Part shown: positions 24,381 through 30,459 of the stretch, piece after piece | Numbering within the stretch: position 1 is the stretch's first letter | How the letters are laid out: each line of letters starts with the position of its first letter | NCBI GenBank assembly: GCA_029247365.1 | Contig: JAQWLJ010000050.1 | Location: forward strand, 1-38,562 | Origin: Acidimicrobiales bacterium | GTDB lineage: Bacteria; Actinomycetota; Acidimicrobiia; Acidimicrobiales; Aldehydirespiratoraceae | Length of the DNA: 38,562 bases | Reading direction: 5' to 3' | Position numbers and translations under genes: made by a program | The notes under the pieces: generated by a model | Told to the model about the DNA's origin: nothing | Database searches by the model: none | Seen by the model: only the letters and a program-made list of their open reading frames with translations

Positions 24381-25708
24381 ATCCTTGCATCCCGTCGCAG
24401 TCGGACTGCCGCCGCCTTCGCTTCGGCTGTAGCAGCAGCCACATCGAAGGTCACCAACACCTCATCACGCACGACCTGTTGGCCAGCGACCCACACATCG
24501 CGGACCGATCGGCCGTCCGACCCCCAGACCAGTTGAAGGACCGGATCACTGCTCGGAGGAATCCACTCGGTGTGGGTTCGGTCGTGGACTACGATATCGG
24601 CCTCTTTCCCTGGTTCGAGCGAACCGATCCGGTCAGCCACGCCGAGTGCCTCGGCGCCGCGAATCGTAAGCAGTTCAAGTGCGTGCTGTGCGTTGAACAC
24701 TGTCGGGTCGATTGCTTGGTCTTTCGCTAGCCCAGCGAAGAGGGCAGCGGTCCTGATGCCATCGACCATGTCGCCGGCGTTTTCAGAATCGCAGCCAAGG
24801 GCGATACGACCTCCCTGTTGCCAAAGCTGACGATGTCGGAATTCCTGAGAAATGCCTTGCCCAAGCCGGAGATATGCCCACGGGCACGAAACCACCGCCG
24901 TCTGTGTCTCGACGAGGAGTTCGACTTCCTGATTGTCGAGATGAACTCCGTGCGCAATCGCCAGGTTTGGGCCGAGAACGCCGAGTTCGTGAAGATGGAC
25001 GACCGGTCGCTTCCCGGTACGGACGAGATAGCTCTCGGGGTCACTGGCCGTGGGGGAGAGGTGGAAGGTCAGCCCCGTCTGCCGTTCCTGAGCCAGTTCG
25101 GCTGCTCCGACTACCAACTCATCGGACATGAGGTCGTGGCCGACCAAGCTCACCCACTTGGAGACCCTGTCGCCCGTGGTCAAGTCGAGATTCTGTCGCT
25201 GTCGATCAAGAACCTCTGCTGTTGTCGCGGTGTACGGCCCTTCGTCAATGTCCCACCCCCAGGTGCCTACGGTGAGGCGAGCACCCGTCTTCTCTGCTGC
25301 GGTGGCCACGCGATCGGGGTAGGCGACCGTCCCAGCCTCGAACGTGGTCGTGATGCCGTTGGTAAGTGACTCAGCCAGGGTCAGGCTCGCCGACAGCTCG
25401 TCGTCGTCGGGAGTGTGAACGGCATGGATGGGAACGACCCACGAAAAGATCGCCTCACCGGGCGGAAGGTCGTCTGGGATTGACGACTGGATGAGACGGT
25501 CGCCAGTGAGATGTTGGTGGCCGTTGATATAGCCGGGCAGCACGAGATCAGACGCGCGGCCCGAGACTGGTGCGCCGGGATGTGCGTGTCGGAGCTCTTC
25601 GAACGGACCAACCGCGGCGATGGTTGAACCGTCTACGGCAATAGCTGCGTTGTCGAGGATTCGCCGCTCAGTGTCCATAGCGACGACAGTTCCGCGAATC
25701 AGCTGCAT
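24377..25708 (-). CDS. amidohydrolase family protein, paralogue of the one at 21997
   Basis: 443 residues with the same order of motifs: H64-Q-H66 (INGHQH), H216, H253 (IAHGVHL) and D307 (LGCDSEN). As in its paralogue, the residue three after the third metal ligand is Pro (FHLSP, P219) instead of the catalytic Glu, so the two form a distinct subgroup. In addition the HCP motif is changed to SCP (SCPWAYLR), unlike the paralogue, suggesting a different substrate or reaction step. The end matches the family's composite beta domain (LEPGKEADIVVHD). No copy of the locus operator is visible upstream of its ATG at 25708, so it may be expressed separately. Reaction unknown. Confidence 0.88.
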   Translation of the reverse strand: MQLIRGTVVAMDTERRILDNAAIAVDGSTIAAVGPFEELRHAHPGAPVSGRASDLVLPGYINGHQHLTGDRLIQSSIPDDLPPGEAIFSWVVPIHAVHTPDDDELSASLTLAESLTNGITTTFEAGTVAYPDRVATAAEKTGARLTVGTWGWDIDEGPYTATTAEVLDRQRQNLDLTTGDRVSKWVSLVGHDLMSDELVVGAAELAQERQTGLTFHLSPTASDPESYLVRTGKRPVVHLHELGVLGPNLAIAHGVHLDNQEVELLVETQTAVVSCPWAYLRLGQGISQEFRHRQLWQQGGRIALGCDSENAGDMVDGIRTAALFAGLAKDQAIDPTVFNAQHALELLTIRGAEALGVADRIGSLEPGKEADIVVHDRTHTEWIPPSSDPVLQLVWGSDGRSVRDVWVAGQQVVRDEVLVTFDVAAATAEAKAAAVRLRRDARI

Positions 25709-26182
25709 GCATCATTCTGGCGTGCGCCGAGCGCTGGGTGTTGTGTGGCGGATGATTTCACATCAGACCTGATCCCGGCCTTCCCTCACCGCCGACCTCG
25801 TTTTTGTCGCAAACCGGGTCGCAGTGTTCGTGGACGGATCCTGCTGGCACGGTCGCCTTGATTGCCGAACCGACCCCCTCATGAAGTCCGGCTGGTGCAC
25901 CGTAAATCTCGGCAGAAACCTTGAGTGAGGTTGGCGCGCCGACGACAGATGTGCGCGGCGTTGTTGGAGCGTCGTTGGACTCGGGAAGCACGAGGACGCT
26001 CGGTCTCTGCCCCACTGGGAGCGGCCGTTCTAGCGCTTCAAGAAGAGTTGCAGTCCTTCGAGAAGGGCTACCAGACTGGCCTCGCCTGGGGAGATTTGTG
26101 GCCGCGCTCTTTCGGTTGTTCCGACAGGATCACCGGCGCGAACCAGCGCGTCGACGTCGGCATCTCGTTCTGAGGTCGACCG
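25709..26182. other. 474-bp stretch without a confident gene; possible decayed coding sequence
   Basis: Short frames occur on both strands but none has a start signal or known pattern. On the minus strand, frame-shifted fragments such as DALVRAGDPVGTTERA (about 26155-26110) and PTSLKVSAEIYGAPAGLHEG (about 25940-25880) read like pieces of protein interrupted by frame changes and stops. This may be the remnant of a gene at the border of the catabolic locus. I could not assign a family. Confidence 0.35.
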
Positions 26183-26704
26183 TCAGCTGCCGGCTGAGTG
26201 GCGAGAGACCGTCGGTGGAGCCGAGTAGGGCGGATCTTCCGCTCGCAACAGGTCGAGTGCTTCGGCTCGGTCGGTGTCGGTGAACGGCTGGGTGACAATC
26301 GCGAACTCGACGACGTTGCCGTCAGGGTCCTCGGCATAGATCGACTGCACCCAGTTGTGGTCGATCTCGATGACATCGATGCCCTGGTCGCGCCATCGCT
26401 GCTTCTTCGATGCGAGGTCGTCGAGGCTTTCGGCCTGGAACGCCAAGTGGTTGACGAAGGGATCGAGCCCCAGTCCCCGGGAGATATCGGTCTCATAGTC
26501 GTTGACGCCAGGAACGTCCCGCAGATCCCAGAACGCGATCATCTGGTCGTCGGCTGAGCCGGTCGAATAGAACGCGTGGCGAGCCTTGCCGTTGCGCATG
26601 TTCGCGATCTCAACCTTCTCGAGCGTGAACCCCATCGCCTCGGTGTAGAAGCGGTGGGTGGCGTCCATGTCTTTCACAGCCAGTGCGATGTGGTTGATCC
26701 CCAT
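26183..26704 (-). CDS. VOC family protein
   Basis: 173 residues with complete VOC features: H5 (INHIALAVKDMDATHRFY), H86 (VNHLAFQAES) and E133 in AEDPDGNVVEF, a plausible His-His-Glu metal site. The C-terminal ~35 residues (TDTDRAEALDLLRAEDPP) form an extra helical tail. The ATG at 26704 gives the standard N-terminus; the frame extends upstream but there overlaps the divergent MBL gene. Only 28 bp separate the two divergent start codons, which leaves room for at most overlapping or leaderless promoters. Catalytic role unknown; it may be a glyoxalase, dioxygenase or lyase acting with the neighbouring hydrolase. Confidence 0.85.
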   Translation of the reverse strand: MGINHIALAVKDMDATHRFYTEAMGFTLEKVEIANMRNGKARHAFYSTGSADDQMIAFWDLRDVPGVNDYETDISRGLGLDPFVNHLAFQAESLDDLASKKQRWRDQGIDVIEIDHNWVQSIYAEDPDGNVVEFAIVTQPFTDTDRAEALDLLRAEDPPYSAPPTVSRHSAGS

Positions 26705-26732
26705 GCGCCGACCGTAGCTAGCCTGCTCGTCC

Positions 26733-27638
26733 ATGACGAATACCTGGGGTGAGGTCGCCCGCAAGCTGACTGACCACGTCACTGTCCTGACCACCGGGAG
26801 CAACGGCGCGTACCCCTCGGGTAATAGCCTGCTGGTGCAGGGTGCGGGTGAGACGGTGATCATCGACCCGTCCGTCACCGTGGCTGAGCAGGGAGGTGCC
26901 GGCTTGCCGGTCGACGCAGTGATTAACAGCCATGGGCACGAGGATCACATCGCCGGCAACGTCGCGTTTCCCGATGCTCGGATCCACATCCACGAAGCTG
27001 ATCTCAACGTTACCCGCAGTGTCGACGATCTGCTTGCCGTCACCGGTCACAATCGCCACGATCACCCCCAACTACTCAACGCCTATCTCACGACGTTTCA
27101 CTACACGCCTCGACCCGATGCGGTCGGCTATCACGACGGTGCGGTGTGGGACCTTGGCGGCGTCCAGGTTGAGGCGGTCCACCTGCCCGGGCACACGGTT
27201 GGCCATTGCGGGCTCCGCATTTCCGACCGCGTCTTCTTCCTCTCCGATATCGACCTCACCGGCTTTGGCCCGTACTACGGCGATGTCTTCAGCGATCTCG
27301 ACGACTTCGAGCACAGCATCGACCGAGTACGCGACGAGGACGCCGACTTCTACGTCACGTTCCATCACAAAGGCGTGGTGGAGGGACGTCCGAACTTCGT
27401 TGAAATGCTCGACAAGTTCAAGAGCGCCATCACTCGCCGTCATGAGGCGATGCTCGAGTTTCTGAAGGACCCACGCACCATCGACGAGATGGTCGCACAT
27501 CGGTTCATCTACCGACCCGGGGTCGAGGTGTTCATCGCCGACCATGTTGAGCGTCGCTCCGCCGTGCTGCACACCACACGCATGGTCGACCGCGGTGAAG
27601 CGGCTGAGGTCGAGCCCGGGCGCTTCCAAGTCGTGTGA
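26733..27638 (+). CDS. MBL-fold metallo-hydrolase
   Basis: 301 residues. The zinc motif HxHxDH is H67-G-H69-E-D71-H72 (NSHGHEDH), the next ligand is in LPGHTVGHCG, and the bridging Asp is in FLSDIDLTG. The C-terminal helical region (MLEFLKDPRTIDEMVAHRFIYRPG) resembles the extra domain of LACTB2/glyoxalase II-like hydrolases that act on thioesters or esters. Substrate unknown. ATG 26733 is used because it directly precedes the family N-terminus; no Shine-Dalgarno sequence is visible. It could belong to the catabolic locus, but no operator copy is present in the short divergent region. Confidence 0.87.
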   Translation: MTNTWGEVARKLTDHVTVLTTGSNGAYPSGNSLLVQGAGETVIIDPSVTVAEQGGAGLPVDAVINSHGHEDHIAGNVAFPDARIHIHEADLNVTRSVDDLLAVTGHNRHDHPQLLNAYLTTFHYTPRPDAVGYHDGAVWDLGGVQVEAVHLPGHTVGHCGLRISDRVFFLSDIDLTGFGPYYGDVFSDLDDFEHSIDRVRDEDADFYVTFHHKGVVEGRPNFVEMLDKFKSAITRRHEAMLEFLKDPRTIDEMVAHRFIYRPGVEVFIADHVERRSAVLHTTRMVDRGEAAEVEPGRFQVV

Positions 27639-27651
27639 GCGCGGCTGCGTT

Positions 27652-28482
27652 TCAGCGCTCGAAGCGGGCGCGGATCGCTGGGTTGGTGACGAAAACAGGT
27701 AGGTCGCGGGCGTCGAGCGCGCGCCGACTCGGGCCTCCGTCGACGTCGAGTGTCTGACCGGTGATGTACGACGCCAGGTTGCTGAGCAGAAACACGCATG
27801 CGTCGGCGATGTCGGTCGGCCGACCGCGACGGCCGAGGGTGATCGCCTCTGCCAGCGGATCGTCGGGGTCATCGACGGGGCGGCCCGAGCGGGGTGTGTT
27901 CACCGTGCCCGGGGCGACGTTATTGACCCGGATGCCGTGACGCCCCCATTCCATCGCCATCGTGCGGGTCAGTGAATCGAGTCCTGCCTTTGCGGCGCCG
28001 TACCCGGCGAGGAGCGGCTGGCCCTTCGATGCGATCGACGAGATGTTGACCATCGACCCGGGTTCCCCTCGTTCGATGAGGCGGCTGGCAACCGTCTGCC
28101 CAACCACGAACGCATAGCGGAGGTTGGTGGTCAGGAGGTGGTCGAACGAATCAATCGGGTACTCCTCGAGTCGGTGCCAATGATCGACGGCGACGCCACC
28201 GACGACGTTGACGACGAGGTCGATCGGCGCCGTCGTGTCGGCGGCCTCGATCGTGGAGCGCAGTCGCTCGAGGTCGGCTACGTCGACAACGTGGCCGCTG
28301 GCCTGGCGCCCTCGGTTGCGGACGTCAGCTACCGTCGCCTCGACATCGGCCGCCACGGCGCTGATTGTGACGATGTCGGCCCCCGCGTCGGCGAGTCGAT
28401 GGCACACGGCACTGCCGATGCCGCCACCACCACCGCCGACGACCAGCGCAGTCTGGTTCGCGAATGAGATCTCGATCGACAT
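27652..28482 (-). CDS. short-chain dehydrogenase/reductase (SDR)
   Basis: 276 residues, classical SDR. Cofactor motif TALVVGGGGGGIG at the N-terminus (Thr of the usual TGxxxGIG changed to Val-Gly), NVVGG, catalytic Ser in MVNISSIAS, YGAAK with the Tyr-Lys pair, and a C-terminal TGQTLDVDGG. The NAD(P)-dependent substrate cannot be assigned. The open frame extends to 28776, but the ATG at 28482 begins a standard SDR N-terminus, and further upstream lies the promoter region with an SOS box on the other side. Convergent with the MBL gene (13-bp gap). Confidence 0.9.
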   Translation of the reverse strand: MSIEISFANQTALVVGGGGGGIGSAVCHRLADAGADIVTISAVAADVEATVADVRNRGRQASGHVVDVADLERLRSTIEAADTTAPIDLVVNVVGGVAVDHWHRLEEYPIDSFDHLLTTNLRYAFVVGQTVASRLIERGEPGSMVNISSIASKGQPLLAGYGAAKAGLDSLTRTMAMEWGRHGIRVNNVAPGTVNTPRSGRPVDDPDDPLAEAITLGRRGRPTDIADACVFLLSNLASYITGQTLDVDGGPSRRALDARDLPVFVTNPAIRARFER

Positions 28483-28502
28483 GGCGGGGGAGCGTAGTCG
28501 TT

Positions 28503-28530
28503 TTGGTAAAGCGAACGTATGTTCGATACA
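28503..28530 (+). promoter_or_regulatory. predicted SOS (LexA) box within a promoter
   Basis: CGAACGTATGTTCG at 28512-28525 is a perfect CGAAC-N4-GTTCG palindrome, the LexA-binding consensus of actinobacteria and close to that of Bacillus. It fills the spacer of a possible promoter: -35 TTGGTA (28503-28508), 16-bp spacer, -10 GATACA (28525-28530). This points right, toward the 69-residue gene whose ATG is 13 bp further on. The box is also about 30 bp upstream of the SDR start on the other strand, so either or both genes could be damage-inducible. Confidence 0.7.
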
Positions 28531-28542
28531 GTCGAGTAGATT

Positions 28543-28752
28543 ATGAACTTCGACGGCGACCACGAGATCGAACACTTCCGGCGCTCCCTGGCCATGCTCC
28601 CGGCCGGTGCTGACGCGCTCAAGCGAGAGGAGGCAATGTCGCTGCTTGGCCGACTCCGCGATGCCACAGCGCGGCTTCGCCGCGTCGAATCGAGTCTCGA
28701 AGCGTTGCTCAATGCTGAACTGCGGCTCGGTGATCCTCGAAGCGAGCCGTGA
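28543..28752 (+). CDS. small helical protein behind a predicted SOS box
   Basis: 69 residues. I do not recognise a family. The sequence is dominated by amphipathic helix: EHFRRSLAMLPAG, then KREEAMSLLGRLRDATARL and RRVESSLEALLNAEL, many of them Arg/Glu/Leu heptad-like, suggesting a helical hairpin or coiled coil and a cytosolic location. There are no cysteines or membrane segments. The start ATG at 28543 has only a weak GAG upstream. The upstream promoter carries a perfect LexA-type site, so a role in the DNA damage response (for example a checkpoint or regulator peptide) is an inference. The 3' end overlaps the convergent hydrolase gene by 44 bp, which lowers confidence that it is real, but codon use is consistent. 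Confidence 0.6.
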   Translation: MNFDGDHEIEHFRRSLAMLPAGADALKREEAMSLLGRLRDATARLRRVESSLEALLNAELRLGDPRSEP

Positions 28753-29410
28753 GCCAGGCCGGCACGATCTCCTCAAGTTCGTCGGCCGCTTCAGCCATCA
28801 GGTGGTCGGTGTCGGGAAACGTCCGCACCTCGCCGTGCCCCGCAAGAGCCTGCACCATCATCGAGTTTTCCGGGCCAAGGATCGAGTCGCGTTCGCCGTG
28901 CAGCAACAGCAGCGGCACGTCGCCCATCCGGCCAGCCTCCTCACACCCTGCTGACTGGGTCGCGAACGTCACCACACCGGCGGTCTGAACCGGGAACGTG
29001 CCCGCGCCCTGGACCGCTACTGCACCGCCGAACGAATGGCCGAGCAGAGCGAACCGCTCAGCGCCATTTCGCAGCGCAAGGTCGGTCGCCGCACACACGT
29101 CGAGTAAGCAACGGCTCAGGTCGCCCGGTTTGCGGTAGCCCACGATCATCGCGGCCCGGCCGTCGGCCGCCAGTCGCTTGCCCAGGGTGGGGTACAGGGC
29201 CCGACCCGGCCCAGTCAGCCCACCCATCGCACCGCCGCCCATGATGGCGACGTCGGTCGCTCCCGGTAAGCCAAACCACCAGACCTGAAGCAGTCCTTCC
29301 ATGGTGTAGATCTCCACCAGTCGGTTTGTTTCATCCAACTCGGCGTCGGTCTTCGCGAGTGCGCCGAGCATCTCGAGCGGACTGCGTGCGGGACTGGTCT
29401 CGTCGGCCAC
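28709..29410 (-). CDS. alpha/beta hydrolase (dienelactone hydrolase-like)
   Basis: 233 residues. The nucleophile elbow is GHSFGG (LLGHSFGGAVA), the acid is likely Asp in HGERDSILG and the catalytic His in DTDHLM, so the triad is complete. The glycine-rich GGGAMGG loop near residue 60 can serve as the oxyanion loop. Substrate unknown; carboxylesterase or lipase-like activity is possible. The start is either GTG 29410 or the TTG directly before it. The 3' end overlaps the small gene on the other strand. Confidence 0.82.
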   Translation of the reverse strand: MADETSPARSPLEMLGALAKTDAELDETNRLVEIYTMEGLLQVWWFGLPGATDVAIMGGGAMGGLTGPGRALYPTLGKRLAADGRAAMIVGYRKPGDLSRCLLDVCAATDLALRNGAERFALLGHSFGGAVAVQGAGTFPVQTAGVVTFATQSAGCEEAGRMGDVPLLLLHGERDSILGPENSMMVQALAGHGEVRTFPDTDHLMAEAADELEEIVPAWLTARFEDHRAAVQH

Positions 29411-29460
29411 CAATCCATCGTCTCACGGGGTCTGGCCCCGGGTAGCATTGCGGTCCGCTG

Positions 29461-29535
29461 GCGCCGGTGCCCGAGCGGCCTAAGGGAACGGCCTGCAAAG
29501 CCGTACAGTCGCGGGTTCAAATCCCGCCCGGCGCT
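29461..29535 (+). tRNA. tRNA-Cys (anticodon GCA)
   Basis: Cloverleaf: acceptor GCGCCGG pairs fully with CCGGCGC and the discriminator is T (U73), the identity base for tRNA-Cys. The anticodon stem ACGGC/GCCGT encloses CTGCAAA, giving anticodon GCA at 29494-29496. The T arm is GCGGG-TTCAAAT-CCCGC. The 3' CCA is not encoded. Confidence 0.96.
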
Positions 29536-29543
29536 CGTCAGTG

Positions 29544-29579
29544 GACCGGTCCGCCTTCCGGCGGGCCGGTCGCCGTTTT
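29544..29579 (+). terminator. intrinsic terminator after tRNA-Cys
   Basis: A 12-bp stem (29544-29555 with 29560-29571, one G-T pair) with a TTCC loop is followed by GCCGTTTT. It begins 9 nt after the tRNA-Cys 3' end. The T-run is short, so termination may be partial. Confidence 0.7.
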
Positions 29580-29637
29580 CCGGCACCCGTATCGGCTGCG
29601 TCGTTTCTGGTGGGCGCTGCTACTATTTCGGTCTCTG

Positions 29638-29714
29638 GGGCCGTTAGCTCAGTTGGTTAGAGCGCCTGCTCGACACGCAGGAGGTCACAAGTTCGACTCT
29701 TGTACGGCCCACCA
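29638..29714 (+). tRNA. tRNA-Val (anticodon GAC), with encoded CCA
   Basis: Acceptor GGGCCGT pairs fully with ACGGCCC; D arm GCTC/GAGC; anticodon stem CCTGC/GCAGG around the loop TCGACAC, giving anticodon GAC; T arm ACAAG-TTCGACT-CTTGT; discriminator A followed by genomic CCA. Unusual: the loop base before the anticodon is C instead of the near-universal U33. The chorismate mutase gene starts 17 bp downstream, so both may share a transcript. Confidence 0.93.
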
Positions 29715-29731
29715 AACCCGCTCCCAGCACC

Positions 29732-30016
29732 ATGACAGATCCGCAGCTCGAAACCTTCCGATCTAGTATCGACAACATCGATGCGGCGCTGATCCTGCTT
29801 CTGGCTGAGCGGTTCAAGATCACCAAGGCGGTCGGCGAGTACAAGGCTGCTGCTGGACTGCCCGCTGCGGATTTGGGTCGTGAAGAGATCCAGATCGCAC
29901 GGCTGCGTCGGCTGGCCGAAGAAGCCAACCTCGACCCTGGCTTCAGCGAAAGCTTCCTGCGGTTCGTGATCGCCGAGGTCATCCGACACCACGAACGCGC
30001 CAGCGCCGAGAACTAA
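29732..30016 (+). CDS. chorismate mutase, AroQ class (type II)
   Basis: 94 residues, a single all-helical AroQ domain. Helix 1 carries FRSSIDNIDAALILLLAERF, followed by KITKAVGEYKA with the conserved Lys, then DLGREEIQIARLRRLAEEANLD and a last helix SFLRFVIAEVIRHHE with the Gln/Ile-rich face usual for the family. It converts chorismate to prephenate for Phe/Tyr synthesis. No ribosome binding site is visible before ATG 29732; since the tRNA-Val 3' end is 17 bp upstream, the mRNA may arise by tRNA processing and be read from a very short leader. It is not fused to a prephenate dehydratase or dehydrogenase. Confidence 0.9.
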   Translation: MTDPQLETFRSSIDNIDAALILLLAERFKITKAVGEYKAAAGLPAADLGREEIQIARLRRLAEEANLDPGFSESFLRFVIAEVIRHHERASAEN

Positions 30017-30019
30017 ACA

Positions 30020-30412
30020 TCAGGCGCCTGGCATCTCATCGGTCTGGTGGACCTCGAGGTGCCGTTCCGTGATCCGCCAACCGGCGCTGGTCTGGACGTA
30101 GGCGTCATGGTAGGTGATCACCATCACCCGGTCGGTTGCGCCGGCGCGATGGTGCGCTACGCACTCGATCTGGCCCGTCGCCGCCCCGGTTTCCACCCTG
30201 AACTCAACCGTCTCAATGATGTGTTCGGTCGAGTCGTAGCGGTGCAAGCGGTTCATCGCCGTCTGGATCGCGTCGAGACCCCGTCGTTCACCTTGCGGTG
30301 TGATGAGCACACCGGTGGGCACGAAGACCGATGCGAGGTGATCGAACGCACGACGGTCGACCACGGCTGCGTACCGCTCGACCAGTGCCCGGAGGTGTGG
30401 CTCGGCGTCCAT
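30020..30412 (-). CDS. SnoaL-like / NTF2-fold protein
   Basis: 130 residues of the SnoaL_4 type: LRALVERYAAVVDRRAFDHLASVF, TMNRLHRYDSTEHIIE-like core (AMNRLHRYDSTEHIIET), VECVAHH region (IECVAHHRAGATD), and GWRITERHLEVHQ at the end. Members bind hydrophobic ligands and may act as dehydratases, isomerases or have lost catalysis. Divergent from AceK with a 47-bp gap, and end-to-end with chorismate mutase (3-bp gap). Function not assignable. Confidence 0.82.
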   Translation of the reverse strand: MDAEPHLRALVERYAAVVDRRAFDHLASVFVPTGVLITPQGERRGLDAIQTAMNRLHRYDSTEHIIETVEFRVETGAATGQIECVAHHRAGATDRVMVITYHDAYVQTSAGWRITERHLEVHQTDEMPGA

Positions 30413-30459
30413 TCGATGAGCTTGGCATCGAGTACGCCGAAGTAGGGTGACCGCTGTCT

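Noticed and set aside
25921-26283. 120-codon and 82-codon plus-strand frames as genes
   Set aside because: No start signal, no family pattern and partial overlap with the VOC gene on the other strand.
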